The notes under the pieces: model-generated
Told to the model about the DNA's origin: nothing
The model's input: only the letters and a program-made list of their open reading frames with translations
Database searches by the model: none
Shown here: positions 23,038-32,825 of the stretch, piece by piece
Layout: every line of letters starts with the position of its first letter
How positions within the stretch are numbered: the first letter of the stretch is position 1
NCBI GenBank assembly: GCA_022559845.1
Contig: CM040126.1
Span: 125,278,886-125,342,885, forward strand
Length of the DNA stretch: 64,000 nucleotides
Source of the DNA: Amorphophallus konjac
Taxonomy: Eukaryota; Streptophyta; Magnoliopsida; Alismatales; Araceae
Direction of reading: 5' to 3'
Program-made: the position numbers and the translations under genes

Positions 23038-23605
23038 AATAACGCCTTAAATAAGGGCGTTTACATGCATTTCCAATTTTGCAGAAATTTCCATAATTCT
23101 GTGTTTTATAAAAAAAAAAACACGCCCTTTATAGGGGCATTTTATTTCAATGTGACGACATGCACAATGGTCGTCCATTCTTTAATCCTATTTTTTTGCA
23201 GGATATACATATTCTGGGATTTATCAAAGACACGCCCTGAACGGGGGCGTTATTTTCAAATTCACGCCCTCGATCGTGACATGGGTTTCACAAGAAACGA
23301 CTTGGTTCAGGTCGTGAATTCATGCTTTTCAAGAATTTTTATAAATTTCAGGATAATAAATTTCAGGAGACAAGATATATAGTCATGACAAGAAAAATAG
23401 TAGGATTTCACGGTATACTCATGCATTACATTAGTTTCAAGATTTCATAGCTATTAAATTTTAAACGTGAACAATTATTAATTGCATGTAATTTCATGGA
23501 ATTAACGCCTTTGTACATGGCGTCGAATTTAGGAATTGACGACCTGGTCAGGGTCGTGTCTTGTAAAATAGCGCCCTTGACAGGGGCGTCTCTTTCAAAA
23601 ATATT
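23038..23605. repeat. First array of ACGCC-GGCGT mini-hairpins in the LTR
   Basis: About nine 22-24 nt inverted repeats of the form ACGCC(N8-12)GGCGT, or the variant GACGAC(N)GTCGTC, lie at roughly 23043, 23120, 23152, 23230, 23262, 23300, 23503, 23538 and 23570. The same array is repeated in the right LTR at about 27801-28367. Confidence 0.75.
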
Positions 23606-24140
23606 CCAGAAAACGCGTAGAAACTATATTAAAACTTATATTCATGCATGTGATGATGTATACTCATTGAATTAACTTGTTTGGGCTACAGTGCCTTGAG
23701 AAAACCTACCTTATGATTTTGGATGAATGAAGCCTCGCGTAGGGCTCTGATAAGAGGATAGTACTCTGTTTAAAACAGAGTTTTTCTTCGAAGAAAGAGG
23801 AAGATGATGCTGCTTCTGGAGGATGTGGTGGTGAAGAAAAAAACGATCACAGGAATAAGACCTCCTTCAGGTTGTAGGCAACGGCTGGTTGAAGAAATAA
23901 AAGGATGAAGAACCTTTAATATGCTTCAACCGAAAGCATGATAGAAACAAGAAAGAACATTACCTTGTTCTTTCTCGTATGCAGATCTTCTCAACCTATA
24001 TAGAAGAGAAAGAGATGAAGGAACGTTAATTCTTTATGCAATCGAAGCAGAGAACAAAGGGGAATAAGAAGAACTGTTTGTTCTTCACGTACCGTAGCAG
24101 ACGAGCGAATCAAATGGTTTTAGGGCTTGGGTAATCAAGG

Positions 24141-24150
24141 GTATTTATAG
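24141..24150 (-). promoter_or_regulatory. TATA box in the left LTR
   Basis: CTATAAATAC on the minus strand, with the same sequence at 28904-28913 in the right LTR. Transcription would run toward the interior from the right copy, matching the element's minus orientation. Confidence 0.55.
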
Positions 24151-24289
24151 GATTTTTGAGGGTCCTATTAGGGTTAGAGTTTGATTGGAAGTAATGCTTC
24201 CAATATAGAGTCCTTACCCTAGTAGACACTTACTAGATTAGCATAATCCTTCCCTGGATAAGTTCCTGGGTCGAACGGAAGTGGAAATG

Positions 24290-24505
24290 AAATTGACGCC
24301 TTGTCATAGGGCGTTTCTTAAAGACACGCCCAGTGGAGAGGCGTTTCTTGTTTAAAACACGCCCAGGAAAGGGGCGTTTATCTTACTTGCCCTATTTGGT
24401 GTTTGGAATTTGACGCCATGTGGTGAGGGCGTCCTTTCTTGAATCACGCCTTGTTTAAGGGCGTGTCTAATTTAAATAGCGCTTTATCAGAGGCGTTATT
24501 TCATT
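24290..24505. repeat. Second array of ACGCC-GGCGT mini-hairpins in the LTR
   Basis: Six 22-24 nt inverted repeats lie at about 24294, 24325, 24357, 24411, 24444 and 24478, upstream of the minus-strand TATA box. They are repeated in the right LTR at about 29056-29262. Confidence 0.75.
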
Positions 24506-25145
24506 TTGTTTTATTTATCTATTTATTTAATTTATTTAAAATCTTTATTTTTAATAATATTTTATCAGGGTTGCTATATTTCTTCCTTCTAATAAAAGTA
24601 TAATGTAATAAATGTGAATATTAATTTTTTTTTAAATTATTAATAAAATACTAATTGATGTTTTCTTCAAGATTTAATGATTCTTAATTCAAATAAAATG
24701 GTATTATGCATTAAATGCCTTACTTAAAAATAACATGTTATTCTTAAAATTATGATAATACAATGGTAGGGTTCATGAGTTCTTTTTGTGAGATTTCTCA
24801 GGATGTCAGGGGGTCGTGTACCGAGTCTGGCCTTGATTATTTACGTTGTATTATATTTATTTATATTGCATTATATATTCATAAACATATTTGTTACTTT
24901 CTAACCCTCATATACCTATTAATAATTTGTATGTATATAGGGATTTTATTCCTCATAATTTGTTTAACTTTTATTAGTCTTTGTCCTAGGTATCAGAGGC
25001 AGGTTCGATCTGAGCAACCATATAGGAATATCGCTTGACCATTTATTTATTTGAATAAATTTTTAATTAACATTATATACTTATAAGAGTAGGTATATCA
25101 TTATGTATATTTTTATTCCTGTTCCAAAAATTACCGGGCGTTACA

Positions 25146-25162
25146 CCCTCCCCCACTTAAGA
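25146..25162 (-). other. Polypurine tract
   Basis: Minus-strand AAGTGGGGGAGGG lies directly beside the left LTR, the place where plus-strand DNA synthesis of an LTR element starts. It fixes the left LTR as the 3' LTR. Confidence 0.8.
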
Positions 25163-25268
25163 GAATTTGGTCCCCAAATTCACATCAACTTCCATTCCTA
25201 ATAGAGAACTAGCTATAACTTATTACGAGCATAAGAAATCTTCAGAATGAAAAAGGGCTAGTTGAGGA

Positions 25269-25721
25269 TTACGGTTGAGGGTTACCTTTCGCATCTTTTC
25301 CTTTGGCAAGTTTGGTTAAATCTTGAACTCCTTTTGGAGGCTTCTTGGGGCATTCCGCTATCTTGTGATCTAACTTCCCGCAACGCAGACATGCTCCCGA
25401 ACTCCACCAACACTCCTTCGATTTGTGACCATATCTGCCACAAGATTTACACTTATCTTGCGATTGATCCGCCTGAGTTTTTCTCTTATTACACTTCTTA
25501 CATTTCTGGCATTTCTCACACCTTTGTGAAATATCTTCCTCATTTATTCTTTTCTTGGTAACGGCGAAACTTTCGGAGTTATTTGTTTGATCTTTCCCTT
25601 CAACTCTTTCTTTTTCTTCCACTACTTTCTCTAGTTCTTGAACTCTCCTGACAAGGCTCGCGTAAACTTGGACATCCACCAAGATCATTTCATGAACAAG
25701 GCTCGGCTTAGAGGCTTCCAT
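25269..25721 (-). CDS. Gag remnant with tandem CCHC zinc knuckles
   Basis: A 150-codon minus-strand ORF. Residues ~1-45 are helical with heptad-like spacing (VYASLVRRVQELEKVVEEKE). Residues ~70-90 are Cys/Lys-rich (CEKCQKCKKCNKR). Two knuckles follow, CKSCGRYGHKSKEC and CLRCGKLDHKIAEC, each C-x2-C-x4-H-x4-C. The layout and the GACLRCG linker match the knuckle region of the gypsy element at 59581-60546. It would bind RNA and could package the element's transcript. It has no capsid domain, so it cannot form particles alone. It is uninterrupted, although it might be kept open only by the insertion's youth. Confidence 0.8.
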   Translation of the reverse strand: MEASKPSLVHEMILVDVQVYASLVRRVQELEKVVEEKERVEGKDQTNNSESFAVTKKRINEEDISQRCEKCQKCKKCNKRKTQADQSQDKCKSCGRYGHKSKECWWSSGACLRCGKLDHKIAECPKKPPKGVQDLTKLAKGKDAKGNPQP

Positions 25722-25986
25722 TTTATCTAGGTTCCTGCAAGGATGAGTGGAGGGATAATTTATTGACTCAAGATTTAGTGTTAATGAAATGTAAATACTT
25801 TATCTTTCTTTTATAACTTTAACCTCAAGTTCTACCCATCTCTCACGGAATTCCTATAGGACGACTGACAAGGATACTCAACCTATAACCTGGATTTAAC
25901 AATCTAAGGATTTTGAAAGCGGAAACTCTAATATAACTGACAAGGATACTTGACCTATCATTGAAACTTTAATGATTGTGAAAGTT
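25722..25986 (-). other. Leader of the non-autonomous element
   Basis: Non-coding sequence between the gag remnant and the 51-bp repeats. Diverged relatives of the 51-bp repeat (ACAAGGATACT words) are visible at about 25869 and 25940, so the array was once longer. Confidence 0.5.
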
Positions 25987-26205
25987 GAAGCTATGATATG
26001 ACCCACAAGGATACTTAACCTGGAGGATATAAAAGCCGAAGCTCTGATATGACAGACAAGGATACTTAACCTGGAGGATATGAAAGCCGAAGCTCTGATA
26101 TGACAGACAAGGATACTTAACCTGGAGGATATGAAAGCCGAAGCTCTGATATGACAGACAAGGATACTTAACCTGGAGGATATGAAAGCCGAAGCTCTGA
26201 TACCA
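25987..26205 (-). repeat. 51-bp tandem repeats that include a primer-site-like segment
   Basis: Units start at 25987, 26038, 26089, 26140 and 26191 with an exact 51-bp period. The last unit runs into the true primer site. Each internal unit carries GAAGCTCTGATATGAC where the last has GAAGCTCTGATACCAC, so the units are copies of the primer-site flank in which the terminal TGG has become TCA (minus strand). Confidence 0.9.
26194..26205 (-). other. Primer binding site (initiator tRNA-Met)
   Basis: The minus strand reads TGGTATCAGAGC, the standard plant initiator-Met site, four bases inside the right LTR. It sets the right LTR as the 5' LTR. Confidence 0.92.
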
Positions 26206-26209
26206 CCTC

Positions 26210-29200
26210 TGTCACGCCCCGGGCCGATAGCAGCGGAACGTGTCGTTTGCTCGGAACGTGGCAGTTAAACAGTCGTGAATGATCAAGAGCAATCGCATAA
26301 GACCAAGATAATTTCGAACAACAATAGAAATTTATATTTCTATTATAAATCTCTTACAAGAACTTGTTTTCCAACTTGGAGACTTCAACACAATGGAAAG
26401 GAAGATAACGACATACTAACATACGTTAGACAAGCTGACTGAATAAGAGACGCCAAGCTGACTTAGCTAGACAACACTATCTAGACTCAAGAAAGATAAA
26501 AGACTCGGGTTCACTAGTTTCCGAAGCTCGCTTGCACACTTGTCCCGCCCGTGTGAGTCTCAGTCTTGCTAGCCACCTGATTACCTGAAAATGTTAGAAT
26601 AAAACGGAGTGAGCGAATGCTCAGTAGGAAATTATATCTCAAGAACTAGCAATGGGTTTAAGTAATTACAAGTTTTCACATGTTTATGCAATAGGGCTAT
26701 GCATGTATAAATAACTGAGCAAGTGAAATAAACTGATCAATAGAATAACACGTCGTGCAAAACATCCAAGCGAGTATTAATCAAGAAGTATTCATGAGAG
26801 ACTTTATAGATTATTGGCTATTTCACGCAAGTACATTGCCCGTGTCGGGCCACGCTAGTAAAGTCACGCAAGTCAAGTCACGTACGCAAGAAAAGAGAGA
26901 TCGTGGAATGCCAAAGATCAAGATAAAGAGTACTCCGGTGCAATGCTAGACACCGTTATCATTAAAACTCCCATGGGCACTAGTACTTTCGGGCGCTCCT
27001 CCCAGGACCAGATCGGGCCCTATATGCACAGCATTCATGATAGATCTAGACATCCACGATAGTTTATAGCCAATAAGGAGTTCCAAGAACAAGCTTTAAT
27101 TAGGATGATAAGATAAGATTTTCATGGAATTCAAGGGCAAGACCCTTGAGTAAGGACATACTGGCGATAAAATCCACGCAAAGCATATAAATCATGACAT
27201 GTCGATAAACTGGGTGGAATTGGTTCCCTAACCGGGTACCATGACAAATAAGTGCCCATATGTAGATGGTCACTCCTTTATATAGAATTGTGATCTACAA
27301 GAACAGCATGTTAATAACATGAGGTCCACAAGAATCATCATAACAAAATTGATATAGAATTGGGGTCCACAATAACATCTCATTGATGGCATGTTTTCCC
27401 CCATTCCTTAAGATAGTTCTCATATCATACATATAGTATAACATGAGGGCCGGTATACCATGTTTCATTAGAGTGACATGGTAAAGATTGTGTAATGGGT
27501 TTTTAGGGTACAACCAGCTCAGTCGACCTTGAGGGAATCCAAGGTACGAGGAGTCTTACGGAGGTCTCTATGACTAACTCGCTAGTCCAAAGGAACGGAA
27601 TGTCCAATGGAGAGCTTGTATGTCAATGAGAGTTGAGGGTGATCGATAGAACAACATGAAAACATGGGACTATACTCATGGAGTGGAGATATAGTGCCGA
27701 TATACATATATATAAATATAATGCAAACCCTCGGTTAGCAGTAATAGGTAAAAACATTTTTACAGAAAATAACGACTTTGATTAAGTCACTACTTAAGTA
27801 AATAACGCCTTAAATAAGGGCGTTTACATGCATTTCCAATTTTGCAGAAATTTCCATAATTCTGTGTTTTATAAAAAAAAAAACACGCCCTTTACAGGGG
27901 CATTTTATTTCAATGTGACGACATGCACAATGGTCGTCCATTCTTTAATCCTATTTTTTTGCAGGATATACATATTCTGGGATTTATCAAAGACACGCCC
28001 TGAACGGGGGCGTTATTTTCAAATTCACGCCCTCGATCGTGACATGGGTTTCACAAGAAACGACTTGGTTCAGGTCGTGAATTCATGCTTTTCAAGAATT
28101 TTTATAAATTTCAGGATAATAAATTTCAGGAGACAAGATATATAGTCATGACAAGAAAAATAGTAGGATTTCACGGTATACTCATGCATTACATTAGTTT
28201 CAAGATTTCATAGCTATTAAATTTTAAACGTGAACAATTATTAATTGCATGTAATTTCATGGAATTAACGCCTTTGTACATGGCGTCGAATTTAGGAATT
28301 GACGACCTGGTCAGGGTCGTGTCTTGTAAAATAGCGCCCTTGACAGGGGCGTCTCTTTCAAAAATATTCCAGAAAACGCGTAGAAACTATATTAAAACTT
28401 ATATTCATGCATGTGATGATGTATACTCATTGAATTAACTTGTTTGGGCTACAGTGCCTTGAGAAAACCTACCTTATGATTTTGGATGAATGAAGCCTCG
28501 CGTAGGGCTCTGATAAGAGGATAGTACTCTGTTTAAAACAGAGTTTTTCTTCGAAGAAAGAGGAAGATGATGCTGCTTCTGGAGGATGTGGTGGTGAAGA
28601 AAAAAACGATCACAGGAATAAGACCTCCTTCAGGTTGTAGGCAACGGCTGGTTGAAGAAATAAAAGGATGAAGAACCTTTAATATGCTTCAACCGAAAGC
28701 ATGATAGAAACAAGAAAGAACATTACCTTGTTCTTTCTCGTATGCAGATCTTCTCAACCTATATAGAAGAGAAAGAGATGAAGGAACGTTAATTCTTTAT
28801 GCAATCGAAGCAGAGAACAAAGGGGAATAAGAAGAACTGTTTGTTCTTCACGTACCGTAGCAGACGAGCGAATCAAATAGTTTTAGGGCTTGGGTAATCA
28901 AGGGTATTTATAGGATTTTTGAGGGTCCTATTAGGGTTATAGTTTGATTGGAAGTAATGCTTCCAATATAGAGTCCTTACCCTAGTAGACACTTACTAGA
29001 TTAGCATAATCCTTCCCTGGATAAGTTCCTGGGTCGAACGGAAGTGGAAATGAAATTGACGCCTTGTCATAGGGCGTTTCTTAAAGACACGCCCAGTGGA
29101 GAGGCGTTTCTTGTTTAAAACACGCCCAGGAAAGGGGCGTTTATCTTACTTGCCCTATTTGGTGTTTGGAATTTGACGCCATGTGGTGAGGGCGTCCTTT

Positions 29201-29909
29201 CTTGAATCACGCCTTGTTTAAGGGCGTGTCTAATTTAAATAGCGCCTTTATCAGAGGCGTTATTTCATTTTGTTTTATTTATCTATTTATTTAATTTATT
29301 TAAAATCTTTATTTTTAATAATATTTTATCAGGGTTGCTATATTTCTTCCTTCTAATAAAAGTATAATGTAATAAATGTGAATATTATTTTTTTTTTAAA
29401 TTATTAATAAAATACTAATTGATGTTTTCTTCAAGATTTAATGATTCTTAATTCAAATAAAATGGTATTATGCATTAAATGCCTTACTTAAAAATAACAT
29501 GTTATTCTTAAAATTATGATAATACAATGGTAGGGTTCATGAGTTCTTTTTGTGAGATTTCTCAGGATGTCAGGGGGTCGTGTACCGAGTCTGGCCTTGA
29601 TTATTTACGTTGTATTATATTTATTTATATTGCATTATATATTCATAAACATATTTGTTACTTTCTAACCCTCATATACCTATTAATAATTTGTATGTAT
29701 ATAGGGATTTTATTCCTCATAATTTGTTTAACTTTTATTAGTCTTTGTCCTAGGTATCAGAGGCAGGTTCGATCTGAGCAACCATATAGGAATATCGCTT
29801 GACCATTTATTTATTTGAATAAATTTTTAATTAACATTATATACTTATAAGAGTAGGTATATCATTATGTATATTTTTATTCCTGTTCCAAAAATTACCG
29901 GGCGTTACA
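26210..29909 (-). repeat. 5' LTR of the non-autonomous element (3700 bp)
   Basis: This is the right copy, nearly identical to 21444-25145. Visible differences include a 3-bp deletion in a CAG repeat near 27030, GAACGCTC to GAATGCTC in the inverted repeat near 26610, and an extra C near 29244. It carries the TATA box at 28904-28913 and both mini-hairpin arrays. Confidence 0.95.
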
Positions 29910-30047
29910 GTAACGATGCATAAGTTTGAGCAATTAGTGTTAGCGGTCCAGAAACGATGGTCAGGTACAATTGACCATGCTAAGAGAAGAGCCGGGGATG
30001 CATCCCAGGCCCATACATTTATATTTGGTTGTTCTGCCGCACTTGTT
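29910..30047 (+). pseudogene. PMD/DUF1985-like exon of the Ulp1-type gene, 3' part
   Basis: This resumes the exon broken at 21443. It reads MHKFEQLVLAVQKRWSGTID, then FIFGCSAALV, and ends at the donor GTAAGT (30048). The sequence on both sides of the inserted element joins in frame once a single GTAAC is kept. Confidence 0.65.
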
Positions 30048-30145
30048 GTAAGTTTTTTTATTTTTGTTGTGTAATAATTAATGTGTCAATCATTAATTCT
30101 ATTGCATTGTAAAATAACTTTATATATTTAATATTATACGTCTAG

Positions 30146-30268
30146 TTTTTTGAGCACACGTGGGTGCGGCAGCAACTAAGGCAGGTGGCATTCCCCCGAC
30201 TATTTAGGTGGGGGCCATTCCTAGATAGTAAATTAAAATTTTCTATTGGATCCCTGCGAGGCCAACAT
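30146..30268 (+). pseudogene. Exon of the Ulp1-type transposon gene
   Basis: It follows an acceptor TCTAG and encodes FFEHTWVRQQLRQVAFPRLF and RWGPFLDSKLKFSIG, the aromatic-rich segment that usually closes the plant-mobile-domain-like region in these transposon genes. It ends near a GTATTATG donor. Boundaries are approximate. Confidence 0.55.
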
Positions 30269-30345
30269 GTATTATGAGTACTAAAAACTTCTTCTTTGTC
30301 ATTCAACATTAATGAATAATCGAAGTGATGCGATTTGAAATGCAG

Positions 30346-30927
30346 GTGATCGAAGGGCTCCTTGTTGAGCCAAGTGAAAGGGACACGGGGTACGGTGGTC
30401 AGATGATGACCCGACCCAGTGCTCAGGAGACGTCCTCATCAGCTCCATGCATGCTTGTGCTACAGGATATTACCGCTACATTGAAGATCCAGCAGCGGCT
30501 ACTTGAGGAAATGAGGGCCTTCTTTCTGACTACGGTGCAAGAGGCTCACATTGCCGCTGATGCAGCACCTCCTAGGCCCGTCGAACAGATGATGGTTGAT
30601 GTCATGCCACCTCCGACAGCCCCTATCAAGGAACTGCAAGGGGCTAAAAATGTTGAGCAAAGTATATGTCAAACCTCTGAAATGGACATTACCGCCGATG
30701 TCCCACCTCCAAGGGCCCTTCAACAAAGTACGGATGATATTGTGCCATCTAAGGCAGCCCCTGAAGAGGATGTGCAAAGCGATATCCAAGCTCAGATGGA
30801 GGCGACCAATGGACATGGTGACCGTCGTCAAGGTGTCTTCTCTCAGTACCTTCATCAACAGGACGAGAAGCCCGTGAGGAAATGACAGGCACTTGTAAAG
30901 AAAACTACAGGACAGGGGAAGAAGAAG
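30346..30927 (+). pseudogene. Linker exon of the Ulp1-type transposon gene
   Basis: It opens after TTTGAAATGCAG with VIEGLLVEPSERDTGYGGQM, has a helix (DITATLKIQQRLLEEMRAFF), and then two related proline-rich repeats (AADAAPPRPVEQMMVDVMPP and TADVPPPRALQQSTDDIVPS). A TGA at 30883 stands where CGA would keep the frame, and the exon then ends in a Lys-rich stretch before the donor GTGAGT (30928). This is a low-conservation spacer between the N-terminal domain and the protease. Confidence 0.5.
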
Positions 30928-30992
30928 GTGAGTCTACATTGCTCCTACTTCTTACAGTATAGAATCTAAGATTGGTATATTGGCATACATGT

Positions 30993-31452
30993 AGAAGGGA
31001 GATGAAGTCGACCATTACAGAAAGCTCATACAGAGTATTGATTGGATCTGCAAAGGCCGACTGAAGCCAACATATAACATGATTGTGAATGAATTCATTG
31101 ATGCTTGTGCCTCGAGAGATATTGAGTAAGTTGTTCTCTTATAGTTTCTGTAATTATCCTGATCCGCCTTACTCTAACTACCATGAAAATTTTTGTCCAA
31201 TTTAGTGGCCCCATATTTCAATTACAGAACGGGATTGTTTTGAACCGTCGTCATGTCATTGATCTATTATGCAGCCAGATGATAGATGATAAGGTACTTT
31301 TTTTAGAAAATTATGAAATTTTTTGTCACTCGCCCTACCCTGAACTTGTGTTTCTACTGCTAATAGAATCGTGATTGTTAATTTACAGGTGATCGACGCC
31401 ATGATGTACCACCTCCACTCACGATTCAATGAATCTGACACCTTTCATCAGT
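30993..31452 (+). pseudogene. Exons leading into the Ulp1 protease domain
   Basis: Three short exons are visible: about 30993-31123 (KGDEVDHYRKLIQSIDWICK), 31206-31293 (SGPIFQLQNGIVLNRRHVID) and 31390-31452 (VIDAMMYHLHSRFNESDTFH), each with recognisable acceptor and donor bases. The last two correspond to the N-terminal part of C48 domains, where the protease begins with a conserved helix and the sequence V(I)DAMM. Confidence 0.5.
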
Positions 31453-31475
31453 GAGTTTATTTTCCCACCACTTTA

Positions 31476-32049
31476 GTGAATCACATAAATGGCAGGACAG
31501 CGGTCAACTACGAAAAATTCAACGAATTGTTGGAGTGCGCCTACGAGAATGTTGAATTATCAGAACTGCATAAGAACAAATATGTATTCTTCGTGTTACA
31601 CTCTGGAGGTCACTGACATCTACTTGCTGTTGACACGGAGAATCGCCGCTTTGTCTCATACAATTCCATGAGAGGCATGGCCATTTATGATGCCACTGCA
31701 AGAAATTGGGTACTTTTTCTTTTCCATGTATCCGAAATCATAGATATTTATATTGTCTTTTAATTATTCCTTAATAATTTATAACCTTTCATTTGCAGGC
31801 TATAGTTGTAGGGGGGTCTCTGAAGCTCTATGGGACATTCGAGGGAGTTGAGAAATGGGATCTTATATTCGACAACGAATGTCCCCAATAGGCAGATGGA
31901 AGCCTCAACTGTGCCATTTATGTACTGAAATATGTTCAAGAATTGTCAAGGAAAGGGGAGACATCATTGACATTTAATGAGGGTGATTGTAATATGTTTA
32001 GAGCCTGGTTTGAGGCCGAACTCTTTACCTTTGGAAATACAAGATCTTA
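31476..32049 (+). pseudogene. Ulp1-like (C48) cysteine protease domain, broken
   Basis: Two exons (about 31476-31709 and 31800-32049) carry the catalytic core: FVLHSGGH*HLLAVDTENRR, then FVSYNSMRG, then after an intron WDLIFDNECPQ*ADGSLNCAIYVLKYV. In active Ulp1 enzymes the triad is His (HWxLL), Asp (YDS) and Cys (NCG/A), with a Gln before the Cys. Here His, Gln and Cys remain, but the Asp position is Asn, a TGA replaces the Trp after His, and a TAG precedes ADG. Ulp1 proteases remove SUMO-like tags; transposon versions have no proven role. This copy is dead. Confidence 0.75.
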
Positions 32050-32364
32050 AATATTTCACGTCACAAACCTCATAATGTGGCATACCTATCTTCATTGATA
32101 TTTCTTTTGTCATACATTTTGATCTTCAAAGTTTTATATGTTTTAATGATGTTAATGTGTGTGCTTGATAATGTTAATTCATGAATATCAATGAGTTTTC
32201 TGAAGACAGATTCAAGTTTGGTTAAGGAACTAGGCTGAAGTGTGAAAAGATGAAGGCTTTACTTGCACAAGTGTCAAATAGAGTCGACCGTGGAGCTGAC
32301 TCCAGTTCAGACTACTGAAGAGAAAAACCCAAGTCACCCGCTGGATGAAAATGGCTTTGGCTAC
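32050..32364. other. 3' flank of the Ulp1-type gene
   Basis: AT-rich non-coding sequence after the stop codon, with no further ORF. It probably contains the 3' untranslated region and intergenic part of the DNA transposon. Confidence 0.4.
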
Positions 32365-32450
32365 ACTTTAAGGGTGACAAATAGGTGGCCAATGGTGAAA
32401 AATAGGCCTTACTGGTGTAAAAGAGGCGACAAAGGGTGAATAATAGATGA
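32365..32450 (-). repeat. TTTGTCACC-motif cluster D1, inverted
   Basis: Motif copies occur here as reverse complements (GGGTGACAAATAGG, GGTGAAAAATAGG, GGGTGAATAATAG). This is opposite to clusters B and C on the other side of the Ulp1 gene, as expected of the two ends of one DNA transposon. Confidence 0.6.
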
Positions 32451-32585
32451 TCAGGCTGAAATATGGAAATATCCTTGTCCCATGAGAGAGAATATACCTC
32501 TGATAGGGTAACCTCGGATCACGTGCAAAGCTTGGGCCCCTGGCCTTCAAGTTGAGTGTGTGCCAGACACACCGAGCCTGTGATT

Positions 32586-32700
32586 CACCCTTTCAGCCCA
32601 TTTGTCAGTCTTACTAGCTAATTTACATGCTTATCATCTATTTGTCAGTCATACGGGCTATTTGTCACCCTTACTGCATATTTCTCACTCTTATCTTACC
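32586..32700 (+). repeat. TTTGTCACC-motif cluster D2, direct
   Basis: About six copies in direct orientation (for example CTATTTGTCACCCTTA near 32650). It continues beyond the copia insertion as cluster E at 52190, so the copia element landed within this motif DNA. Confidence 0.6.
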
Positions 32701-32825
32701 GCATGACAAGTCGTTGCCTTCTTTTCTCTCCATTAGCGGCTTGTCTTTGACCTGGATCACTGTACCTAACTAATCTATTCATTAACCTTTGACTTTGACT
32801 GGGACCTCATGACTGTAGTCAAGAA

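Larger units (their letters stand above)
21444..25145 (-). repeat. 3' LTR of the non-autonomous element (3702 bp)
   Basis: This is the left copy of the long terminal repeat. On the plus strand it starts TGTCACGCCCCGGG and ends CGGGCGTTACA. It includes a minus-strand TATA box (24141-24150), the TGAGCGAACGCTCA inverted repeat (21844-21857) and two arrays of ACGCC/GGCGT mini-hairpins. Open frames such as 23065-23382 and 24763-25038 are identical in both LTRs and have no domain. Confidence 0.95.
21444..29909 (-). mobile_element. Complete non-autonomous gypsy-type LTR element with giant LTRs
   Basis: The element is 8466 bp: two LTRs of about 3.7 kb, an internal region of only 1064 bp (25146-26209), and a perfect 5-bp target duplication GTAAC. 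On the minus strand the LTR begins TGTAACGCCCGG and ends GGGGCGTGACA. An initiator-Met primer site adjoins the right LTR and a purine tract adjoins the left one. The interior codes only for a zinc-knuckle gag remnant. It lacks protease, reverse transcriptase and integrase, so it must borrow enzymes. The LTRs differ at only about 15 places that I could see, so it is young. Structurally it is a LARD/TR-GAG type element. Confidence 0.93.

Noticed and set aside
23065..25038. ORFs of 105 and 91 codons present in both giant LTRs
   Set aside because: Their duplication reflects LTR identity, not selection; they span the mini-hairpin arrays or AT-rich sequence and have no recognisable domain.
25987..26205. 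CRISPR-like array
   Set aside because: The 51-bp units are contiguous tandem repeats with no spacers, inside a plant retroelement.
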